Source of the DNA: Gammaproteobacteria bacterium
GTDB taxonomy: Bacteria > Pseudomonadota > Gammaproteobacteria > Steroidobacterales > Steroidobacteraceae
Assembly (NCBI GenBank): GCA_018970145.1
Contig: JAGWWY010000001.1
Coordinates: 1 to 64,000 of the forward strand
Reading direction: 5' to 3'
Length of the DNA stretch: 64,000 bases
The notes below the pieces were generated by a model, which saw only the letters and a program-made list of their open reading frames with translations, had not been told where the DNA came from and ran no database searches. Within the stretch, counting starts at the first letter, position 1. Every line of letters starts with the position of its first letter. This document shows positions 58,024 to 64,000 of this stretch, in pieces. The translations under genes and the position numbers were made by a program.

Positions 58024-59262
58024 GTGAGCGATTCTGTCGAGGTGGATCTTGCGATCGTCGGCGGCGGGCTCGTGGGTGCGAGCCTGGCGCTCGCTTTGCG
58101 TCCGACGGGTTTGCGCGTCGCGCTGATCGAGGGCGTGACGCCCGATGCCGCGGCCCAACCGAGTTTCGACGATCGGACCACCGCACTCGGTAATGGCACA
58201 CGACGGATCTTCGAGTCGCTCGGTGTGTGGTCTGCGATGGCCACCGAGGCGGCGCCGATTCGGGAAATTCATGTCTCTGATGCAGGTCGTGCCGGTTTTG
58301 CGCGCCTCGATTCGCGCGAGCACGATATCGACGCGTTCGGGTATGTCATCACCAATCGCTCGATGGGGCGTGCTTTGACTGCGGCACTCGACGCGCAGGT
58401 GAGTCTCGAGCGCCGCATGCCGGCTCGTTGTACCGCGGTGGCCTTCGATGCGGATGGTGTCTCGTTGCACACGGAACCCGGCGAGCAACCCTTGCGAGCC
58501 CGACTCGTGGTGGCGGCTGATGGCGCGAATTCTTTGGTCCGCAGCGCGGCTCGGCTTGGGGCGAACGTCGAGGATTATCAGCAGGTCGCGATCGTGGCGC
58601 ACGTGGCCAGTTCGAGACCGGCCGATGGCACAGCCTACGAGCGATTCACGCCGACGGGCCCGTTTGCGGTATTGCCCCTGCACGATGGTCACTATGGCAT
58701 CGTCTGGACGTTGTCGCCGAGTGCGGCCGAAGAGGTTCTCGCCCTCTCGGATGCCGATTACTTGGTACGCCTGCAGTCGGCCTTCGGTTGGCGTATCGGG
58801 CGTTTGCTGCGCGTCGGTCGGCGGCAGGGGTATCCGCTGCGCTTGACCCGGTCGGCTGCCATCACGGCAGATCGCTGCGTGCTCATCGGCAACGCCGCGC
58901 AAGCGTTGCATCCGGTCGCCGGTCAGGGTTTCAATCTGGGTCTGCGCGATGCGGTGACGCTCGCCGAGATATTGATGGGCGCGCTGGCCGATGCGAGGCG
59001 CGGTGGGTGCGGTGTCGATGTGGGCTCGGCAACACTGCTCGCTGAGTTCGCGCGGCGACGCGGCGCCGATCGCGAGGGCATCATCGACTTTACCGATCGA
59101 CTCGTGAAACTCTTCGGCGATCAGCGTCCCGGTGTGCCCTTGATGCGCGATCTCGGTTTGTTGTTGTTCGATCTGTCGCCCACCGCGAAACAGGCGATGT
59201 CGCGCTTGAGTTGGGGTCTCGCGGGCCGTACACCGCGTCTCGCGCGCGGCTTGTCGCTGTGA
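58024..59262 (+). CDS. ubiH: 2-octaprenyl-6-methoxyphenol hydroxylase
   Basis: UbiH is the FAD monooxygenase at C1 of the ubiquinone ring. The 412-residue product has the dinucleotide motif LAIVGGGLVGASLALAL, the DG motif LVVAADGANSLVR and the GD-type motif LIGNAAQALHPVAGQGFNLG (residues 288-307). In the GD motif Asp is replaced by Asn (IGNAAQ), as in E. coli UbiH. GTG 58024 is the start. Its stop overlaps the next hydroxylase (GTGA). Confidence 0.92.
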   Translation: MSDSVEVDLAIVGGGLVGASLALALRPTGLRVALIEGVTPDAAAQPSFDDRTTALGNGTRRIFESLGVWSAMATEAAPIREIHVSDAGRAGFARLDSREHDIDAFGYVITNRSMGRALTAALDAQVSLERRMPARCTAVAFDADGVSLHTEPGEQPLRARLVVAADGANSLVRSAARLGANVEDYQQVAIVAHVASSRPADGTAYERFTPTGPFAVLPLHDGHYGIVWTLSPSAAEEVLALSDADYLVRLQSAFGWRIGRLLRVGRRQGYPLRLTRSAAITADRCVLIGNAAQALHPVAGQGFNLGLRDAVTLAEILMGALADARRGGCGVDVGSATLLAEFARRRGADREGIIDFTDRLVKLFGDQRPGVPLMRDLGLLLFDLSPTAKQAMSRLSWGLAGRTPRLARGLSL

Positions 59263-60524
59263 GAGCGGGCATCGCTGGCGAGACGGACTTCGATGTCGCC
59301 ATCGTGGGCGGCGGTCCTGTCGGTGCCGCGCAAGGTGCGCTGCTGCTGCGCGCCGGGCTTTGTCGTGCCGGGCGCGTGTTGCTGCTCGAGCGTGACGTTC
59401 CTTCGCGCGAGTGGCCGACGCCGCCCGCGCAGGACCTCGCGGATTTGCGCGTGTTCGCGATCTCGCGCGCGAGCGAGCGCATTTTGCGGCATGCCGGTGT
59501 CTGGTCGGCATTGGCGGCGCAACCTCGGGCGTTGTCGCCCTACGAGCGCATGCACGTCTGGCCCGCGAGCGCCCCGCCGCGCGGTGACGGCAGTTTGTAT
59601 TTCGAGGCGGCGGAGCTGGCCGAACCCAATCTCGGGTACATCGTCGGTAACGGCGCGTTGCAGCGCGCCGCGCTCGCTGCGTTCGAAGCGGTGGGTGGTG
59701 TGTTGCGTGAAGAGCCCTTGCGGCAGTTGAATTTCTTGTCCGATGCCGTGGAGCTCGGGACGGCGACTCACGCGATAACGACCCGTTTGGTCATCGGTGC
59801 CGATGGCGCGCGCTCGATCGTGCGCCGCATGGCGGGGCTCGGTATCGAGTCGCAGGATTACGGGCAACTAGCAATCGTCGCCAATCTGGTGTGTGAGGCG
59901 TCGCATGAGAACACGGCGTGGCAGCGATTTCTGGGTGATGGAACGCTTGCGCTACTGCCACTCGCCAGTGGCGAGTGTTCGCTGGTCTGGTCATTGCCGC
60001 GCGCGAAAGCGGAAGGTTTGCTGGCCGCGAGTGGCGATGAATTCAATCGAGCCGTGACCGAAGCGAGTGATCGCGTGATCGGTGACTTGCAGCTCGCAAG
60101 CGAGCGTCGCAGCTTTCCGTTGCGCCGCGTCAATGCCGAGCGCTACACGCGCGAGCGCTGCGCCCTGATCGGCGATGCGGCGCACATCATCCATCCCTTG
60201 GCGGGGCAGGGCGTCAATCTTGGCTTGCTCGACGCAGCGAGTTTGGCCGAGGTGATCGAGTGGGCGATCGCGCGCGGTGAATCACCCGGTGCCAGTCTCG
60301 CCTTGCGCCGCTATGAGCGTTGGCGCAAGAGTGAGAATGAATTGATGAGTTTTGCGTTGGATGGCATCAACCGCTACCTCGCTTTTGGCGGAGGTGCAAT
60401 CGGTGCGTTGGCCGAGCGCGGGATGAGTGTGATCGGACGCAATGCAACACTGCGTCGACCGTTTGCGCTGCGAGCGCTCGGGCTCGAGGGTGAGCTACCG
60501 CGCTTTGCGAGGCGCAGCGTTTAG
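59259..60524 (+). CDS. UbiF/UbiI-type FAD ubiquinone hydroxylase
   Basis: A second FAD monooxygenase of the UbiH/UbiI/UbiF family, 421 residues from GTG 59259. Motifs: VAIVGGGPVGAAQGALLL, RLVIGADGARSIVRR and CALIGDAAHIIHPLAGQGVN. Because coq7 supplies the C6 hydroxylase in this genome, a UbiI-like C5 role is more likely than UbiF, but this is inference. It ends a ygfB-pepP-ubiH string and converges on the pterin dehydratase gene with a 14-bp gap. Confidence 0.88.
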   Translation: MRAGIAGETDFDVAIVGGGPVGAAQGALLLRAGLCRAGRVLLLERDVPSREWPTPPAQDLADLRVFAISRASERILRHAGVWSALAAQPRALSPYERMHVWPASAPPRGDGSLYFEAAELAEPNLGYIVGNGALQRAALAAFEAVGGVLREEPLRQLNFLSDAVELGTATHAITTRLVIGADGARSIVRRMAGLGIESQDYGQLAIVANLVCEASHENTAWQRFLGDGTLALLPLASGECSLVWSLPRAKAEGLLAASGDEFNRAVTEASDRVIGDLQLASERRSFPLRRVNAERYTRERCALIGDAAHIIHPLAGQGVNLGLLDAASLAEVIEWAIARGESPGASLALRRYERWRKSENELMSFALDGINRYLAFGGGAIGALAERGMSVIGRNATLRRPFALRALGLEGELPRFARRSV

Positions 60525-60538
60525 TCCATCGCGGTGGC

Positions 60539-60889
60539 TCAGTCGAGCTGATCGACCTTGGCAGCGCAGATGAAATCGTTTTCCGAGAGACCGCCGATCG
60601 CATGGGTCGTGTAGCGGATGCGGCAGTAGTTGTAGCCGATGGCGAGATCCGGATGATGATCTTCGGCATTGGCGACATGGGCTAGCGCGTTGACGAAGCT
60701 CATGGTGCGGAAGAAATCCTTGAACACGAGCTCGCGTTGCAGCTCCGTGCCATCCGGCGACAGACGCCAATCCGATGAGAGTTGTGCAAGCAGGCGCTCG
60801 CACTCGGTGTGGCTGAGGGCTGGGACGCCACCTTCACAGGGCAGGCATTTCTTGGCGGCCAAGGGATTTTGCGGATCGTCATGACTCAT
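60539..60889 (-). CDS. phhB: 4a-hydroxytetrahydrobiopterin dehydratase
   Basis: PCD/DCoH recycles the pterin cofactor of aromatic amino acid hydroxylases and may also help molybdopterin metabolism. The 116-residue product has the [17 protein letters not shown] motif with the catalytic histidines, and ends [14 protein letters not shown]. The N-terminal segment with two Cys (CLPCEGG) is typical of proteobacterial forms. Start overlaps the ispG stop (ATGA). Confidence 0.93.
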   Translation of the reverse strand: MSHDDPQNPLAAKKCLPCEGGVPALSHTECERLLAQLSSDWRLSPDGTELQRELVFKDFFRTMSFVNALAHVANAEDHHPDLAIGYNYCRIRYTTHAIGGLSENDFICAAKVDQLD

Positions 60890-62109
60890 ACGGATTCTCG
60901 CTTGCGATAACTGCGGGCGACATAGGCTTCGACGAGTTGTTGGAATTCCTCAGCGATGTGATCCCCTTTCAAGGTCACGGTCTTCTCGCCATCTTCGTAC
61001 ACCGGCGCCACCGGTCGTTCGCCCGTACCGGGTAGGCTGATGCCGATGTTCGCGTGTTTGCTCTCGCCCGGACCATTGACGACACAACCCATCACGGCCA
61101 CGTTCATCTCTTCGACGCCGTCGTAGAGCTTGCGCCACTCCGGCATACGATGACGGATGTGCGATTGGATGTCTTGCGCGAGTTGCTGGAAGTAGGTGCT
61201 CGTCGTTCGACCACAGCCGGGGCAGGCGATCACCATCGGCACGAAAGACCGCAGGCCCATGGTCTGCAGTATTTCTTGCGCGACGATCACCTCTTGGGTG
61301 CGATCACCATTCGGTTCCGGCGTGAGAGAGACGCGGATCGTATCGCCGATGCCGCGCTGCAACAGCACGCCAATGCCCGCCGTCGAGGCGACGATGCCCT
61401 TGCTGCCCATGCCGGCTTCGGTGAGGCCCACGTGCAGTGGGTAATCACAACGCGCGGCAAGGTCGGTGTAGATCGCGATTAGATCTTGCACACCACTGAC
61501 TTTGGCCGACAACACGATGGCCTCGTGCGATTGTCCGAGCTCTTCGGCGCGAGCGGCGCTTTGCAGACACGATTCGACCACTGCGCTGCGCATCACCTCG
61601 TTCGCGCTGCGAGGGTTCGGTGCAGCGTTGTTCTCATCCATCATGCGCGTCAGCAATTCGGAGTCGAGGCTGCCCCAGTTCACGCCGATGCGGATGGGCT
61701 TTTGGTGGCGGCAGGCCACTTCGATCATCTCGGCAAATTGTGGATCGCGCTTGCTGCCTCGACCGACGTTACCCGGATTGATGCGGTACTTGGCGAGTGC
61801 CTCGGCGCAGGCTGGGTGGGCCTTCAACAGTTTGTGCCCATTGAAGTGAAAGTCGCCGATCAACGGCACCGGAACGCCCTGCTGCGCGAGGCGGTCGCGG
61901 ATGTGGGGCACGGCCGCCGCGGCCTCTTCGGTGTTGACTGTGACCCGAACGAGTTCGGAGCCGGCGCGCGCGAGCGCGCGTATCTGCGCAACGGTAGATT
62001 CGATGTCGGCGGTATCGGTGTTGGTCATCGATTGGACGACGATGGGTGCACCGCCGCCGACGCGGACACCGCCCACTCGGGTTACCACACTCGTTCGTCG
62101 CTGGATCAT
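60886..62109 (-). CDS. ispG: 4-hydroxy-3-methylbut-2-enyl diphosphate synthase
   Basis: IspG is the iron-sulfur enzyme converting MEcPP to HMBPP in the MEP isoprenoid pathway. From ATG 62109 (GAGGAAGGCAC upstream) the product has 407 residues, with [21 protein letters not shown] and Fe-S ligands in CPGCGRTTS and [17 protein letters not shown]. Feeds the ubiquinone tail made by neighbours. Start overlaps the DUF885 stop. Confidence 0.96.
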   Translation of the reverse strand: MIQRRTSVVTRVGGVRVGGGAPIVVQSMTNTDTADIESTVAQIRALARAGSELVRVTVNTEEAAAAVPHIRDRLAQQGVPVPLIGDFHFNGHKLLKAHPACAEALAKYRINPGNVGRGSKRDPQFAEMIEVACRHQKPIRIGVNWGSLDSELLTRMMDENNAAPNPRSANEVMRSAVVESCLQSAARAEELGQSHEAIVLSAKVSGVQDLIAIYTDLAARCDYPLHVGLTEAGMGSKGIVASTAGIGVLLQRGIGDTIRVSLTPEPNGDRTQEVIVAQEILQTMGLRSFVPMVIACPGCGRTTSTYFQQLAQDIQSHIRHRMPEWRKLYDGVEEMNVAVMGCVVNGPGESKHANIGISLPGTGERPVAPVYEDGEKTVTLKGDHIAEEFQQLVEAYVARSYRKRESV

Positions 62110-63890
62110 CGTGCCTTCCTCGCTATCCAAGCGCGCACTTTACCCTCCATGACATCGAGTGGCACGGCGCCGGTCTCGAGCACCACGTCATGGAAGGCGC
62201 GGATGTCGAAACGAGCGCCAAGCTGCTGCTCAGCCTCGCGCCGCAGCGCTTGGATGCGCAGCTGCCCGATCTTGTAGGCGAGCGCTTGGCCTGGCCAAGC
62301 GATGTAGCGATCGATTTCATTGACGATGTCGGCCTCGGTCTTGGCCGCATTATCTTTGAAAAACTCGATCGCCTGTTGGCGACTCCAGCCTTTCGAGTGC
62401 AGCCCCGTATCGACCACGAGGCGTACCGCGCGCCACATGTCATAGGTCAATTGCCCAAACTTCGAGTAGGGGTCTTGGTAGAGACCGAGCTCCTCCCCGA
62501 GACTCTCGGAGTAGAGCGCCCAGCCTTCGACGTAAGCCGTATAGCCGGCGTTTCGACGGAACTGCGGCATCGATGCCTGCTCCATGGCGAGCGCAATTTG
62601 CAAGTGATGTCCGGGAACCGCTTCGTGCACCGACAGCACCTCCATCTCGTACTTGGGCCGCACCTCGGGGCGATACAGATTGACGTAGTAAAAGCCCGGT
62701 CGCGTGCCGTCGGCTGCCGGCGGCTGGTAATAGGCGGTGGTGGTGTTCGGCGCGCTCGTGCTTGGTATCGCGCGCACGCCATAGGGAGTGCGTGGCAGCT
62801 TGCCAAAGAGTTTGACGAGACCAGGGTCGATACGTTTCGAGACGGCTTGATAGGCCTCGAACAAGGCTTCCGGTGTCGGGTAATAGAACTGCGGGTCAGT
62901 GCGCAGGAAGACAAAAAACTCTTGTAAGCCACCCTTGAAGCCGACGCGATCTTTGATCGCGAGCATCTCGCTACGTATCCGCGCAACTTCCGAGAGGCCG
63001 ATGGCGTGGATTTCCTCCGCGGTCAGCGCGCTGCTCGTGGTGTGATAGGCGATGCGTTCGCGGTAGAAATCGGCACCCGCCGGTGTCGCCGAGATGCCGA
63101 CGCTGTCACGTGTGGCCGGTAGGTAGCGTTGCTCGAATGCCGTCGTGAAACGCCGATAGGCGGGCAGCACGACGGTCTCGATGGCGCGCAGACCGGCCGC
63201 TGTCAGACGTGCCCGGCTGGCGGTATCGATCTGGTCTGGGAACCGACTGAATGGCGCGTAGAACGGGCTGTCCTCGGGCTTGGACACGTTTTGCAGCGCG
63301 AGCTGTGCCGGGATTCTTTGCATGATCACGCGCGGTTGCGTGCGCCCCTCGCGAACGGCGAGATCGAGCAGCGCGATGTGTTGGTCGATGAGCGTGCCGA
63401 TTCCATTGAGGCGCGCAATCCAATCTTCGTAGTCTTTGACCGACTGGAAGGGAAGCAACTCGGTGATTTCCGACAGCGTCTGGATGCCGCCCTGATGATC
63501 GATACGATAAAGCCAAGGCTTGAACGATGCGGTGGCAAGGCGCTGCCGGTACTCGCGCTCGAAAAGATCGTAATCCAGTTGCTCGGCGGGAGTGAGAGCG
63601 TCGCGCGGAATCGCCTTCAGTGACGCGAGGGTGGCGCGATCTGCGGCGATCCGCTGGTCGATCGCAGCGATCGACAGGTCGGTCCAGCGGTCGTTGTACC
63701 GGGTGTCACCGAGATAGGTCGCACTTTGTGGATCGGCCGCGAGCTCTGCCTCCCAGGTGCGTTCGAACAAGGCCGTCAGGGACGTCGAGGCGGGCTCCGC
63801 CGTGGTACCGGTGGGAATCGAGAGCAGATTCAAGGCGACGACCGGGAGTAACTTCAAGGTCGAGAGGATGGACCGCAAGTGGGACGGCAT
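62106..63890 (-). CDS. DUF885 family exported metallopeptidase-like protein
   Basis: DUF885 proteins are poorly characterised exported enzymes, usually treated as zinc carboxypeptidase-like. The 594-residue product begins with a signal peptide (about 1-32) and has the family motif [17 protein letters not shown] (HExxxGHH) near residues 415-431, and [18 protein letters not shown] (448-465) with further likely ligands. AGGAG precedes ATG 63890. Mature length of about 560 fits the family. It overlaps ispG by ATGA. Substrate unknown. Confidence 0.87.
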   Translation of the reverse strand: MPSHLRSILSTLKLLPVVALNLLSIPTGTTAEPASTSLTALFERTWEAELAADPQSATYLGDTRYNDRWTDLSIAAIDQRIAADRATLASLKAIPRDALTPAEQLDYDLFEREYRQRLATASFKPWLYRIDHQGGIQTLSEITELLPFQSVKDYEDWIARLNGIGTLIDQHIALLDLAVREGRTQPRVIMQRIPAQLALQNVSKPEDSPFYAPFSRFPDQIDTASRARLTAAGLRAIETVVLPAYRRFTTAFEQRYLPATRDSVGISATPAGADFYRERIAYHTTSSALTAEEIHAIGLSEVARIRSEMLAIKDRVGFKGGLQEFFVFLRTDPQFYYPTPEALFEAYQAVSKRIDPGLVKLFGKLPRTPYGVRAIPSTSAPNTTTAYYQPPAADGTRPGFYYVNLYRPEVRPKYEMEVLSVHEAVPGHHLQIALAMEQASMPQFRRNAGYTAYVEGWALYSESLGEELGLYQDPYSKFGQLTYDMWRAVRLVVDTGLHSKGWSRQQAIEFFKDNAAKTEADIVNEIDRYIAWPGQALAYKIGQLRIQALRREAEQQLGARFDIRAFHDVVLETGAVPLDVMEGKVRAWIARKAR

Positions 63891-63918
63891 CGGGGGGCTC
63901 CTGTCAGGACGTATGGAC

Positions 63919-63960
63919 AGTGTAAGTCAGGCGCCGCGCGATCGTGCGGGCTGCTATGAT
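63919..63960. promoter_or_regulatory. Divergent -10 elements at the end of the window
   Basis: Minus-strand TACACT (63919-63924) could serve the DUF885-ispG-phhB transcript. Plus-strand TATGAT (63955-63960) with GACGCCCG discriminator could drive a gene beyond the window. Neither has a convincing -35. Confidence 0.4.
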
Positions 63961-64000
63961 GACGCCCGTTCGCGTTATCAGACCTCGCCGGAGAGATTCG

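Noticed and set aside
57826-59511. A 561-codon minus-strand frame opposite pepP and ubiH
   Set aside because: Arg/His/Ala-rich low-complexity translation, no Shine-Dalgarno, and complete overlap with conserved enzymes show it is a shadow frame.

Overview
The window is about 62% G+C chromosomal DNA from a gammaproteobacterium. Gene content and order resemble the Xanthomonadales / Nevskiales / Steroidobacterales side of the class: tuf-rpsJ joined to the S10-spc-alpha block, zapA with a TIGR02449-type coiled-coil partner and 6S RNA, two ubiquinone flavin hydroxylases after pepP, rlmH-maf-rng, and coq7 next to a Vfr/Clp-type Crp. The genus is not determined. I see no insertion sequence, prophage, integrase or CRISPR array; this is core genome with one accessory block.

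Layout. 1-14253 is the end of tuf, rpsJ, and the S10, spc and alpha ribosomal protein operons with secY and rpoA. The block is broken after rpsJ by a 313-bp gap holding a hairpin, a strong promoter and a structured leader; another promoter sits before rpsM. 14250-19623: prolidase, a small Ala/Pro-repeat lipoprotein followed by three hairpins, a GNAT acetyltransferase, uvrA. 19624-30609: ssb-miaB, the phoH-ybeY-corC-lnt group, a Do-like periplasmic protease, leuS-lptE and a putative HExxH protein. 30606-37338 is a minus-strand block read from a promoter carrying two Zur-like palindromes: a ZnuD-type TonB receptor, a His-rich DUF2796 protein, an ABC ATPase and permease, and DUF3299, then HinT and proline iminopeptidase. 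It separates lptE from holA. 37399-43046: holA-nadD-rsfS-rlmH-maf-rng-nitrilase. 43110-48802: tldD and pmbA (TldD/TldE) interleaved with purK, purE, a short DarP and purC. 48859-52000: djlA-rpe, a Crp-family regulator and coq7. 52119-53194: rplM-rpsI-tRNA-Gln. 53221-56021 (minus strand): rpiA, a 22-residue Lys/Ala micro-gene, an EVE protein, 5-formyl-THF cyclo-ligase, 6S RNA, zapA and a ZapB-like gene. 56080-60524: ygfB-pepP-ubiH-ubi hydroxylase. 60539-63890 (minus): pterin dehydratase, ispG, a DUF885 peptidase.

How it works together. Most genes serve translation and ribosome assembly, envelope biogenesis (SecY, Lnt, LptE, Do protease), zinc acquisition, purine synthesis and ubiquinone synthesis. 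Adjacent genes are often joined by 4-bp NTGA start/stop overlaps, implying translational coupling. The points most worth following are the zinc block with its tandem Zur-like sites and internal hairpin; the Lys/Ala micro-gene whose terminator lies 16 bp before rpiA; divergent, apparently leaderless promoters between the zapB-like gene and ygfB; a recurring ribosomal promoter module with GC discriminator and CTTTT start; a Crp protein with altered ligand-pocket residues; and a half-length DarP.
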